Positions 8,971 through 16,295 are shown, numbered from the stretch's first letter. The stretch is 64,000 nucleotides of DNA from JAFAXD01 sp963816775 (GCA_963816775.1 CAWFLX010000024.1:1-64000); one strand, 5' to 3'. The notes: generated by a model from the sequence alone, not told the origin. Numbers and translations: made by a program.

Positions 8971-9094
8971 AATTCGACAAATGCTTATCTTCGGTAACCC
9001 GCGCCTGGCACCATCGAGTGGAAATAATCCAAACGTGCTTGACCACGCCAGCGGTTGCTAGTCCCCTAGGGCAACGAACGACCCGGAGGAAGCC

Positions 9095-9748
9095 ATGTTG
9101 CGAATACGCAGTCGATTAGTGCTTGCCGCGCTTGCTGCTGTCTTGGTTTACGCCGCGCCTTCGCTCGCCCAGACCATCATCGCCGAATGGCAAAGTGCGA
9201 AGGCGCCACCCGCGCCCGAGCTAAAGGCTGTCACGCTCGACCCCAAGACGACCGCGCTTTTGGTGATGGATCTCGTTAAGCAGCTCTGCAACACCGAGGC
9301 GCGGCCGCGCTGTGTCGCCTCCATTCCCAAGATCGAGAAGCTGATCGCAGCGGCGCGTGCCCAGGACGTGATGTTGATTTACACCACCGTGCCAGCTGTC
9401 CCCATCGCCGATACCGTTCCCGCAGTCGCACCCAAGGGAAGTGAACCTGTGGTGGCGGCGTTCGTAGACAAGTTCATGCTCGGCAATAAGGATACCGGCC
9501 TCGAAAAGATCCTGAAGGACAAGGGTATCACCACCGTTATCGCCGTCGGGACCGCGGCCAATGGCGCTGTGCTTTACACTTCAAGCGCTGCGGCGCTGCG
9601 TGGTTTTAATGTGATCGTGCCGGTCGATGGCATGTCGGCCGTCGGCCAGAATATCTACGTCGAGCAATATGTTGCTTACAACTTCACTAGCGCGCCGATT
9701 ATCTCGCCCAAGATAACTCTGACCAGCATCGACATGATCAAGTTCTAA
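9095..9748 (+). CDS. secreted isochorismatase-fold protein lacking the catalytic cysteine
   Basis: The 217-residue product has a signal peptide (about residues 1-26, SLAQ|T) and an isochorismatase-like alpha/beta fold. ALLVMDLVKQL supplies the first catalytic residue (D59), and K126 in DKFMLG may be the lysine. The segment GTAANGAVLYTSSAAALRG corresponds to the usual GxxTxxCVxxTA motif, but alanine replaces the nucleophilic cysteine (about position 158). Family members without this cysteine can act as isochorismate lyases or be inactive. A good GGAGG site lies before the ATG. It is monocistronic. Function unknown. Confidence 0.75.
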   Translation: MLRIRSRLVLAALAAVLVYAAPSLAQTIIAEWQSAKAPPAPELKAVTLDPKTTALLVMDLVKQLCNTEARPRCVASIPKIEKLIAAARAQDVMLIYTTVPAVPIADTVPAVAPKGSEPVVAAFVDKFMLGNKDTGLEKILKDKGITTVIAVGTAANGAVLYTSSAAALRGFNVIVPVDGMSAVGQNIYVEQYVAYNFTSAPIISPKITLTSIDMIKF

Positions 9749-9823
9749 ATGTTCGGTGGATTTCGGTGCACACCACGTCGCGATTCCATTGCGGCGTCGT
9801 GCCGTTGGCGGCATGATTAGGGC

Positions 9824-10258
9824 ATGGGCGGAACTAGTGATCGATCAACGGCACCTGATCTGTTCTCCGCGGCGTTGTCGCCATCCGTACACCTGACCCC
9901 GTCCTCACTAGCTGCCACCGACGCCGATGCGACAGCAGCTCCTTCACTCCGGCACATTCTCCCCAAGGATCTGCCAAACGCTATAAAGAGCCTCAGCGAC
10001 CAAGACCTCGACCAATTGGGTGCGGCGGTGCTGGTCGAACAGCAGCGACGTGGCAGGAAGCTCCCCTCGAACGAGAATTCACAGAAACGAAGGGTCGAAG
10101 AGGTTTCCGTTGCTTTGACACCTGGCAAGTTGAATGCAGTTCGTGCAGCCTTCAAAGCGGGGCTCAAGCCATCGCAAATCGCTCGACAGTTCAGAATTTC
10201 GCACTCTGATGTGCGGAAGGCGTTGACGAGCGATGCATCGAGGAAAAAGCCCACGTGA
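9824..10258 (+). CDS. hypothetical protein with a resolvase-like helix-turn-helix
   Basis: The 144-residue product has a low-complexity N-terminus. Its C-terminal segment (about residues 98-135, LTPGKLNAVRAAFKAGLKPS followed by QIARQFRISHSDVRKAL) reads as a helix-turn-helix of the Hin/resolvase type. A role in binding DNA is likely; the partner is unknown. No recombinase catalytic domain is present, so it is not itself a resolvase. It lies in the accessory region next to a DoxX gene. Confidence 0.55.
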   Translation: MGGTSDRSTAPDLFSAALSPSVHLTPSSLAATDADATAAPSLRHILPKDLPNAIKSLSDQDLDQLGAAVLVEQQRRGRKLPSNENSQKRRVEEVSVALTPGKLNAVRAAFKAGLKPSQIARQFRISHSDVRKALTSDASRKKPT

Positions 10259-10621
10259 GAGCCCGAAGGTTTCCCGAAGTCTGCCCACGCTCCCGCCGAT
10301 TCGACCTACAATAAAGCCGCCTCGTTGCTCTACCGGGTTCCGTTTCCACGGTGTCCGACATAGGCCCCCCTGCATTCATCATTACGGAGGCGGCGGCGTT
10401 CCCAGCTTATGCGCAAGGCTTTCCACGAAAAGACCGGGCGGCTGACCGATCAAACATTGCCAACGACGGATTTGATCGCATCCGCGCACTGCGATCTAAT
10501 GCCGGTTTCGGCCCTATCATTAGTCGTTCGGGCCTTTACAATGCGACTCCTGAGCGGGGGGCGGACATCAATCACTAATCGCCGCACCTCGAGCGCAGCC
10601 GCTCAAAATGGGAGGGCGAAC
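10259..10621. other. gap with no convincing gene
   Basis: About 360 bases separate the helix-turn-helix gene and doxX. Two overlapping plus-strand open frames exist but lack ribosome binding sites and family resemblance. GGGAGG at 10610-10615 is the ribosome binding site of doxX. I see no repeat or terminator. Confidence 0.5.
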
Positions 10622-11086
10622 ATGTCCATGCAGAAATCCGAATCACAGTCATCCTGGCTGACCTACACCGACGCCATCGCCGCGCAATGGCACGACTTGT
10701 TGATACTGCTAGCCCGCGTTCTGTTGGGCTGGATCTTCGTCATGAGTGGCTGGGGCAAACTCATGAACATCTCGGGTTTCGCCGCCACGATGCCGCGCCG
10801 CGGCTTGCCGGAATTCCTGGGCTATATCGCGCCTTTCGTTGAGTTCATTGGCGGTGTGCTGTTGATCGTCGGCCTCGCCACCCGCTACGCGTCGCTGTTT
10901 ATATTGCTGTTCATCATCATCGCAACCTTCAGCACGCACCGCTATTGGGAATCGGAGCCAGCACAGGTCGTTAACCAATCCAGCCACTTCTGGAAAAATG
11001 TGTCGATGATGGGCGGCACGGTGCTGTTGTTCATCACTGGTGCGGGCCGTTATGCGCTCGACGCGATGTTTCAACGCAAGGCGTAA
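10622..11086 (+). CDS. DoxX family membrane protein
   Basis: I chose the ATG at 10622 because GGGAGG lies seven bases upstream. The 154-residue product has four predicted membrane helices and the family pattern: LARVLLGWIFVMSGWGKLMN at the first helix, then a short loop with GLPEFLGYIAPFVEFIGG. DoxX/DoxD-like proteins are inner-membrane proteins linked to redox or sulfur metabolism, mostly uncharacterised. It appears monocistronic. Confidence 0.85.
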   Translation: MSMQKSESQSSWLTYTDAIAAQWHDLLILLARVLLGWIFVMSGWGKLMNISGFAATMPRRGLPEFLGYIAPFVEFIGGVLLIVGLATRYASLFILLFIIIATFSTHRYWESEPAQVVNQSSHFWKNVSMMGGTVLLFITGAGRYALDAMFQRKA

Positions 11087-11442
11087 AGCCACGACGGACG
11101 GCACCACGCTGTTCTGGCACGCCTGCGCCATGGGCTCGAAGTCAGCCCACGCGAGAGTTTGACCGGCAAACAATGGCGATGAGCCGCGTCCGTTGAGGAA
11201 TGTCAAGGCACGTTGGCCATTGACCACGTTGACTGCGATGAACCGTGACTTGCCTGCTTGGCCTCTTCCTCTGGCCAAGCTGCTTAAGTAAGAGCGCGCG
11301 CTTATATGCCCCGGTCTGTTACCGCACGACGCTGCCTGGTGCGCCTCCATAGGAAGGTGCGCTTGTCCGACTTCCGCGAGGGTTGATCTTAGTCACCACA
11401 ATTCTGTTCTGACGTTGTAAACGCCCGGGTGACCGGTGCGAC
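11087..11442. other. gap with no recognised feature
   Basis: This stretch between doxX and the small minus-strand membrane gene has only shadow frames. No terminator with a T-run follows doxX and no repeat copy is present. Confidence 0.5.
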
Positions 11443-11556
11443 CTAAAAGGACATCTCAATCATATCCCACGCCACCACTGCGATCATGATCGCGACGACC
11501 AAGACCGTCAGTGCGACACGTGTGCGAAAGCTTAGTTCGTCGATCCATCGACGCAT
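11443..11556 (-). CDS. 37-residue membrane peptide
   Basis: The ATG at 11556 is preceded by GGTGGA at a good distance. The product begins MRRWIDELSFRTR and continues with one hydrophobic helix (VALTVLVVAIMIAVVAWDMI). It would be a single-span inner-membrane peptide with a basic cytoplasmic end. Similar tiny proteins at 89-325 and 1108-1212 give this region an unusual number of them. Function unknown. Confidence 0.42.
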   Translation of the reverse strand: MRRWIDELSFRTRVALTVLVVAIMIAVVAWDMIEMSF

Positions 11557-12093
11557 CGTCCACCAAAGATTTTGGATTTTATTTTGGGCGAGGAGCAATC
11601 TTGGGGCGGCGGTACCCGGATTGGCCCCAGACACCGTCGCCCAGCAGGGCAAGACCGTCACGGAGCCGGAACTGTCCCGCCGCTTGGCCAACGAAGCGGG
11701 ATTGTCGCAGTTCCTTCAATTCAGGGCGGCGTTAAACGCATACTAGGCAGGTGGGTGGCAAAGTGGGTGGCAATCGCGAGGCGCCGTTGGCGCACTATCG
11801 GTTTCAAATGCGCCTCGCGGGGCGGATTTGAATGTGCTGCCCGAGGCGCTGTCGCGCGCTGAGTCTGCCCCACGCGCGATCGATTTGGCCGAGAACGACG
11901 GGTGCACCGCGCCGGTGGCGGGCAACGAACGCTGAGCAAAGAGGGCGCGGAACGGCAACCTGATTGGCCGAGCATTGCGAACGGACGGCCGACGCACTTC
12001 CAAATATTGAGATCAAGAGGCAATTCAAAGAGCTGGCCCAACAGTGGAGGCGGGGCGTTTGCCGAAGGGCGCTTTGTCGGCGTGCTTCCGGCC
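11557..12093. other. gap with possible coding remnants
   Basis: About 540 bases have no gene I can support. GTGGGTGGCAA occurs twice in tandem at about 11752-11775. A frame without a start codon just after it reads like protein (ADLNVLPEALSRAESAPRAI) and stops near 11935, so this may be another decayed gene. Confidence 0.35.
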
Positions 12094-12184
12094 CTTTCGG
12101 CTAACGGGTAGGGACACAGTCTATAGGTATAGACGCGGCCGGGGGTGCCTGTGGGCGAGGGCCGGGTGTCGTTTAGGGACGTTA
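12094..12184 (+). repeat. dispersed accessory-region repeat, copy 5
   Basis: It carries the left block TTTCGGCTAACGGGTAGGGA, the core GGTGCCTGTGGGCGAGGGCC and the full tail GTCGTTTAGGGACGTTA. It ends 39 bases before the stop of the minus-strand gene at 12223. Confidence 0.72.
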
Positions 12185-12222
12185 TGACATCAGACAAAAT
12201 CGTAGTTTCGATATCGCAGGGC

Positions 12223-12450
12223 CTAATCCGACGCCGCGTGAGGTTGAATATATAGATAAGCAATATTCAATGTACCAGGAACAGGAGCGGCGAGCGGCGG
12301 CCGCAGCGGCACTAATGGCGGCGATGATCTCTCGAAGAATTCCATTGCCATCTTCACATCGAGCTCGTGCAAAGTCTCCAGCCTCTTGGTGGCGTGCTTT
12401 AAATCGGACACTACTGCAAGAACACGATCCACATCATCCGACGACGACAT
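12223..12450 (-). CDS. small hypothetical protein
   Basis: The ATG at 12450 has GGAG about nine bases upstream. The 75-residue product has a helical N-terminal half (VDRVLAVVSDLKHATKRLET) and a proline-rich C-terminal half. A coiled-coil or dimerising role is possible but not shown. No family recognised. Confidence 0.4.
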   Translation of the reverse strand: MSSSDDVDRVLAVVSDLKHATKRLETLHELDVKMAMEFFERSSPPLVPLRPPLAAPVPGTLNIAYLYIQPHAASD

Positions 12451-12518
12451 CGCTCGCTCCGTTCGCCCGCCCCAAGATAAGGTTAGCATGCCACGTGCGC
12501 AGTAGCGATGGTCAGTCC

Positions 12519-12740
12519 TCATCGCTCGCGGAAAAATACACTAAGGCGTAACTTCACTAACCGTTGGAGTGCTTCCTTGCCTGCCCTGGTTGCCTCAGCC
12601 ATGGTCTGAAAGTGGTCCGGTGATCGCTCAACTGGGAGCGACTTCCCAGCGCGGCTAATCTCCCAGCGCCACGAGTTGCGCGGTTTTCTGTTGCGTTTCA
12701 CTGCAACTGAATAATCGGATGGATCAGGGGGGTCTATCAT
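12519..12740 (-). CDS. small conserved-looking hypothetical protein
   Basis: The ATG at 12740 gives 73 residues containing NSWRWEISRAGKSLPVERS and a helix with EATRAGKEALQRLVK. The WRWEI...GK pattern followed by an A..AGK.AL helix recalls a family of small soluble proteins in Bradyrhizobium-type genomes (from memory, not searched). An upstream extension of 28 residues is open but less protein-like. Function unknown. Confidence 0.5.
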   Translation of the reverse strand: MIDPPDPSDYSVAVKRNRKPRNSWRWEISRAGKSLPVERSPDHFQTMAEATRAGKEALQRLVKLRLSVFFRER

Positions 12741-13026
12741 TATGTCCGCCTGACCATCTTGCCGGAAGCAAAAGTGGTCGCGCCAGGGAACAATTTGCTG
12801 ATCCCTGGCGCGGGAGGGCAGCATGGGGCTTATCGGCTTCTGGTGGGGTAGGCCGATTTCATCTGCCGATCTCAGAACTAAGCCAACGTTGACGGCGGGT
12901 CACTCTATCGGAAGATAGGTGATTTGTTTGATGCGCCGCACCAAATTTCTATCGTCAGGTATATGTTAATCTAATATCGGAGCGGTAATGCTTGCTTGTT
13001 GATGAACGCTAGAGTTCCACTTCACA

Positions 13027-13058
13027 CCCCCGATCTTCCCGTTTGATCGGGGGTTTTT
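13027..13058 (+). terminator. rho-independent terminator
   Basis: A perfect nine-base stem CCCCCGATC / GATCGGGGG with a nine-base loop is followed by TTTTTC. No annotated plus-strand gene ends just upstream, so it may end a short transcript from the stretch 12825-13026. Confidence 0.85.
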
Positions 13059-13070
13059 CTTTGCGCCCCA

Positions 13071-13247
13071 ATGATCGAGCCTAACGAAGATAATTGCCCC
13101 ATCTGCTCCGAGTGGCCGTTAGCCCTACGGCCAGCCATGCGTCAAGCCATCAACGATGTTCGTCTGCGTGACGATACAACTGTTTGTGACGGGTGTGTTG
13201 TAGCTCTCTGGTACAACACTTCGGAGCGATGCGAGGACCGGCGCTAG
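13071..13247 (+). CDS. 58-residue protein with two CxxC motifs
   Basis: A 58-codon ATG frame starts 13 bases after the terminator T-run. It has CPIC at residues 9-12 and CDGC at residues 39-42, the spacing expected of a small zinc ribbon, with tryptophans near each knuckle and a further Cys54. The frame ends in a CTAG shared with the convergent gene at 13244. No clear ribosome binding site is seen. It could be a DNA- or protein-binding zinc protein. Confidence 0.42.
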   Translation: MIEPNEDNCPICSEWPLALRPAMRQAINDVRLRDDTTVCDGCVVALWYNTSERCEDRR

Positions 13248-13411
13248 CTCGCCTTGCGTACAAATTTTGCTTCGTGTTGGTGGCGACGAATTTCTTGTTC
13301 TTGTCGGTCAAGGAAATCTCGCAGATCACTGATCAGCATCAACTGACCCGCTGTTGGCAACGCCCTTAGCGCGCTAGTCACGTTGCTGATGCAGTGCCCA
13401 AACCACGTCAT
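13244..13411 (-). CDS. 55-residue hypothetical protein
   Basis: The ATG at 13411 opens a 55-codon frame (MTWFGHCISNVTSALRALPT and a charged helical C-terminus with RDFLDRQEQEIRRHQ). The hydrophobic-then-charged pattern looks like real protein. It overlaps the convergent CxxC gene by four bases. The ribosome binding site is weak (AAGG about nine bases upstream). Function unknown. Confidence 0.38.
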   Translation of the reverse strand: MTWFGHCISNVTSALRALPTAGQLMLISDLRDFLDRQEQEIRRHQHEAKFVRKAS

Positions 13412-13757
13412 ATGGGGTGCCTTGCTTCATGGGCCAGAAAGCACAAGCGGCTATGGGCCGATATTGTCCGAAGGGGAGCGTTTTCGCTTTGGAAGACGGA
13501 ACAATATGTCGACATATGAAGGAGCGTTCATCTGAACCCCCGCGACGACGGCCTAGTTACATCTCAACAAATACTCAGGCCTAAAGATTAGTTCCCGCTG
13601 TCAGACCGCAAGGTTGCCGCCTAGTTAATTATTCGTCATCAACGCCCGGCGCATTAGGTGAACATGCGACCAGTAACTTAACGTTGAAGCACATACGCGT
13701 TGGTAACTCGAAAGGCTTAGCATCCCACGACCCGTTTCCACCGCATCCGAGCGTGGC
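13412..13757. other. gap with no convincing gene
   Basis: About 350 AT-richer bases lie between two small genes. A minus-strand open frame (13629-13853) overlaps the gene at 13758 and has no ribosome binding site, so I do not call it. The promoter of the small gene at 13758 must lie here but no clear -35/-10 pair is seen. Confidence 0.4.
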
Positions 13758-13919
13758 ATGCCATATAAAGCCCAAGAATACCGCGCCAAAGCTGCTGAAT
13801 GTGTGGAGTTGGCGTTGAAGACAAAGGACCCTCAAAGCAAGCGTGTTTTGCAACTAACCGCCGAGCAATGGAGAGCGCTCGCGGACAGCGCCGACAAGCT
13901 GCATCTGTACTTTAATTAG
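13758..13919 (+). CDS. small helical protein of the MP.KAQEYRAKAAE type
   Basis: The 53-residue frame begins MPYKAQEYRAKAAECVELAL and continues with LQLTAEQWRALADSADKL. The pattern YRAKAxEC...QWRxLA matches a very common family of tiny helical-hairpin proteins in Bradyrhizobium and relatives (from memory of the family). The function of the family is not known. It is intact and stands alone. Confidence 0.65.
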   Translation: MPYKAQEYRAKAAECVELALKTKDPQSKRVLQLTAEQWRALADSADKLHLYFN

Positions 13920-13987
13920 CAACGCACTTTCGGGTGGACGGTCTCACCAATGCGCGTTTGTCGCCTGCCAAGATGGACAATGCGTCC

Positions 13988-14064
13988 TAGGCACCAGGCC
14001 GCGCCTATTAGGCGAGGCCCCGGGGTGCTTGTGGGCGATGGCCGGGTGTCATTTAGGGACGTTA
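13988..14064 (+). repeat. dispersed accessory-region repeat, copy 6
   Basis: The left part (CACCAGGCCGCGCCTATTAG) matches copy 1. The core is GGTGCTTGTGGGCGATGGCC and the tail GTCATTTAGGGACGTTA. It is the last copy; none is found to the right of the truncated tRNA at 14259. Confidence 0.72.
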
Positions 14065-14258
14065 GCACTTGAGGCGCGCGCCCAATGACCTCAGGGCGAG
14101 GGGAACGTTCCCCGAACGATTTGCTACGATTTTGCTACCCAACTCGGTAGCACGAACCAACACTGCACAGGACGGGGCTGGATTGTTGACCCAAATTCTG
14201 TAAACAACTGAACACGTCGGGGGACGGGCCGGAACGGGAAAATACGCCCGCAACCAAA

Positions 14259-14295
14259 TTACAAAACCGCTGCTCTACCACTGAGCTAACCCGGC
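14259..14295 (-). pseudogene. 5' half of a tRNA-Thr(UGU) gene
   Basis: On the minus strand the sequence has the acceptor 5' strand GCCGGGT, TA, the D arm GCTC-AGTGGTA-GAGC, A, the anticodon 5' strand GCGGT and the loop TTTGTAA with anticodon TGT. The next bases are TTTGG instead of the ACCGC needed to close the stem, and no variable loop or T arm follows. The break lies exactly at the end of the anticodon loop, a known crossover position of tyrosine recombinases. It separates the accessory region (left) from the conserved chromosome (right). Confidence 0.75.
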
Positions 14296-14467
14296 GTTTG
14301 GATGAACGATCAGGGTCTTACACATACCCCGCCCTTGAGCGCTCCCGCAACCGTTGGACCGCCGATCTGGTTCCGCTGGCCTGTGCAGCCGTCAGCGGCA
14401 GCGCCAACGCTCGCAGCGTCCCGAGAAAGCCCGGTATGAGCACCAGCACGGGCTTGCGTCACATGGG

Positions 14468-14581
14468 TTATCTCGGCCGCTGCCTGCATACAGCCGAGAC
14501 ATTTGCGGGGGCCGATAATGCGAGGGGGAGGTTGGCAAGAAACATGGCGGCGGCAATCGCCCCGATCGCTATTGACCGCAT
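14468..14581 (-). CDS. 37-residue secreted peptide
   Basis: The ATG at 14581 has GGAGG five bases upstream. The product is nearly all signal peptide (AIGAIAAAMFLANLPLALSA) with a mature tail of about 13 residues (APANVSAVCRQRPR). It begins 27 bases after the metallopeptidase stop, so the two are probably co-transcribed. The short mature part may mean a truncated gene: the frame ends about 170 bases before the tRNA break. Function unknown. Confidence 0.42.
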   Translation of the reverse strand: MRSIAIGAIAAAMFLANLPLALSAPANVSAVCRQRPR

Positions 14582-14608
14582 ATCGTCCTCCAAACGCCCA
14601 TCCGCCGC

Positions 14609-15523
14609 TTACTGCGCGGCCCCCTGCGGAGGCGGCGGCGGCGGATCCGGCCGCTTTAGATCCTCGGGCGGCAGCCAGTCTTTCTGCATGACCGCTTTCG
14701 CCAATTCCGGATCGAGATAGGGTCGGATCAGCTGCTGAAACGCGAAGTTGACCTCGCCGTATTCCACCCGGCAGGTCTTGGCACGCGCTGCCGGAAGATA
14801 GCCCTTGTCGATGAGGTCGCCGAACGTTTGCGGGTCGGCGCCGTAGGCGATGCACAGCAGATTGTAGAAGCGTTGCGCCGGCGCACCGTGCACATCGGCG
14901 AACGCGGTTATCGGCGCCGTTATCTTCGTGCCTTGCATGTCGCCCTTGTAGGAATACGCGGCGCCCCCGATCACCCTGCGCGCATCCTGCTTGCCGAGCC
15001 GCAGCATCATGTAGGCCGCGAACTGATCGGCCGCGTCCTCCGGACGGCCGAACAGCGGCACGTTGAGCGCGTCGAACATCGCGTGCCCCATTTCGTGGAA
15101 CACGACATAATAGAACTGACCCAATATCGCGTCGGTCGGCGTGATGCCCGACGGCGCATCCTCGTTGGGCAGGTTCTTGAGGATATCCGCCAGGTATTCG
15201 TAGCAGATCGTCAAGGTCGGGCGCTGATACCAGGCGTTCGACATCCCGCATTCGGTCGTCTTGATCGTCAGGTCCACTGGCAATCGAACTGGGCTGAAAA
15301 TTTCTTGCAGCTTTTCGAGCCCGTGCCGTTCCTTGATCTGGTCGTAGATCGACTGGAAGGCCGGATTCTTAGGTGGAACATATTCGATTTTGATGCGGTT
15401 TGTCTGGCCGCTCTGTGCCATCGCCGGCGTTGCCGGCGCAGCGAGCACTGTAACCCAGGCCATCGACAGCAACAGCGGAGCCAACGCGGGGCGCCAGGCT
15501 GGTCGAGCGCAGAAAGTTCTCAT
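14609..15523 (-). CDS. secreted DUF4344-type metallopeptidase
   Basis: I chose the ATG at 15523 because GGAGG lies seven bases upstream. The 304-residue product has a signal peptide (about residues 1-36, PAMAQ) and a zinc-metallopeptidase motif HEMGHAMFDALNVPLFGRPE, in which HExxH supplies two ligands and the glutamate in RPEDAADQFA is the likely third. Conserved cysteines suggest a periplasmic or secreted fold. The C-terminus is proline-rich (PDPPPPPPQ). DUF4344 proteases have no known substrate. Upstream on the same strand is the aromatic-repeat secreted protein, separated by a strong hairpin. Confidence 0.82.
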   Translation of the reverse strand: MRTFCARPAWRPALAPLLLSMAWVTVLAAPATPAMAQSGQTNRIKIEYVPPKNPAFQSIYDQIKERHGLEKLQEIFSPVRLPVDLTIKTTECGMSNAWYQRPTLTICYEYLADILKNLPNEDAPSGITPTDAILGQFYYVVFHEMGHAMFDALNVPLFGRPEDAADQFAAYMMLRLGKQDARRVIGGAAYSYKGDMQGTKITAPITAFADVHGAPAQRFYNLLCIAYGADPQTFGDLIDKGYLPAARAKTCRVEYGEVNFAFQQLIRPYLDPELAKAVMQKDWLPPEDLKRPDPPPPPPQGAAQ

Positions 15524-15573
15524 GACATCCTCCCACGTGGGGAAACCCGGTTTCCGCTCCGGCAATCGTCGAA

Positions 15574-15606
15574 GCGGCCGCGGTCGGATGATCCGTCCGC
15601 GGCCGC
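15574..15606. other. strong hairpin between repeat protein and metallopeptidase genes
   Basis: The stem GCGGCCGCGG / CCGCGGCCGC is ten perfect pairs. A further CGGA/TCCG pairing across a T:T mismatch leaves a TGA loop. There is no T-run on either strand, so it is not a standard terminator. It could act as an RNA processing or stability element that sets different levels for the two genes. Confidence 0.6.
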
Positions 15607-15659
15607 CGCTGGCAAGCCAAGCCCTCTCGGCGACGACCGCGGGCGAACCTTCAGTTAGG

Positions 15660-16295
15660 TCACTTCATGTAGGACGTGGCCCAGTTGTCCTGGAAGTCCT
15701 TCACGGTCCGCATGTAGGAGACGTTCCAGTTGCTCTGGAAGTCCTTCATGTAGGAGACGTTCCAGTTATCCTGGAAGTCCTTTGCCGCCTTCATGTAGGA
15801 AACGTTCCAGTTGTCCTGAAAGTCCTTCATTGCCTTCATGTAGGACACGTTCCAGTTATCCTGGAAGTCCTTTGCGTAGGAAACGTTCCAGTTGCTCTGG
15901 AAGTCTTTCATGTAGGAGACGTTCCAGTTGTCCTGGAAATCCTTCAGGGCCTTCATGTAGGACACGTTCCAATTGTCCTGAAAGTCCTTCATCGCCTGCG
16001 GCGGCAACGGCGGTGTACCCTCGACCATGTAGAGTTTGTCGTTGTAGCGGAAGACGATCGCGCCAGGGCCGACTTCCTTGGCGCCCATCTTGGCGATTTG
16101 CGCCGCCGGATCACCCTTGGCCTTGCCGCGCGCAATCTTGAACGTCTTGCCGTCGACGAAGATACCTTCGTTGTTGGCGAGTTCGCCGATCACATCCCCG
16201 GTCGGCTGCTGGGCGAGCGCGAGCCTGCCGGCACCCGCGGCCAGAGCGACCGCTGCAACCCCGACGATCAGCATGGTTGGTTTCGACAGTGACAT
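15660..16295 (-). CDS. secreted protein with eight aromatic 12-residue repeats
   Basis: The ATG at 16295 has GAGGA eight to nine bases upstream; a longer frame lacks such a site. The 211-residue product has a signal peptide (about 1-28, RLALA|QQ). A small N-terminal domain (about 40-93: GIFVDGKTFKIARG, then GPGAIVFRYNDKLYMVEG) and a proline linker follow. The rest of the protein (residues 104-211) is eight copies of DFQ(D/S)NWNVSYMK, starting at 104, 119, 131, 143, 158, 173, 185 and 200. The spacing is 12, or 15 with an inserted AxK-like triplet. Phe, Trp, Val and Tyr alternate with polar residues, as in an amphipathic beta strand; they are also 4 apart, as on one helix face. No family is recognised. 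The N-terminal domain recalls uncharacterised secreted rhizobial proteins. Confidence 0.78.
   Translation of the reverse strand: MSLSKPTMLIVGVAAVALAAGAGRLALAQQPTGDVIGELANNEGIFVDGKTFKIARGKAKGDPAAQIAKMGAKEVGPGAIVFRYNDKLYMVEGTPPLPPQAMKDFQDNWNVSYMKALKDFQDNWNVSYMKDFQSNWNVSYAKDFQDNWNVSYMKAMKDFQDNWNVSYMKAAKDFQDNWNVSYMKDFQSNWNVSYMRTVKDFQDNWATSYMK
15663..15995 (-). repeat. in-frame tandem repeat, eight units of 36 or 45 bp
   Basis: These are the DNA units that encode the aromatic repeats, each containing AACTGGAACGTC-like blocks. Units differ at synonymous positions (AACTGG or AATTGG, GTCTCC or GTTTCC) while the residues stay fixed, which suggests selection on the protein and not only recent duplication. 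Confidence 0.85.

Noticed and set aside
9824..10258. Resolvase or transposase gene
   Set aside because: Only the helix-turn-helix is present; no serine-recombinase or DDE catalytic residues are seen.
11721..12263. A 180-codon minus-strand frame
   Set aside because: It reads through repeat copy 5 and a region without protein-like composition; no ribosome binding site.
14310..15251. A 313-codon minus-strand frame overlapping the DUF4344 gene
   Set aside because: It is an R/G/A-rich shadow of the metallopeptidase gene in another frame; the latter has a signal peptide and HExxH motif.
15663..15995. Evenly spaced repeats of 36-45 bp that look like a CRISPR array
   Set aside because: The units are contiguous without unique spacers, lie in frame in a signal-peptide protein and vary at synonymous positions. 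No cas gene is near.
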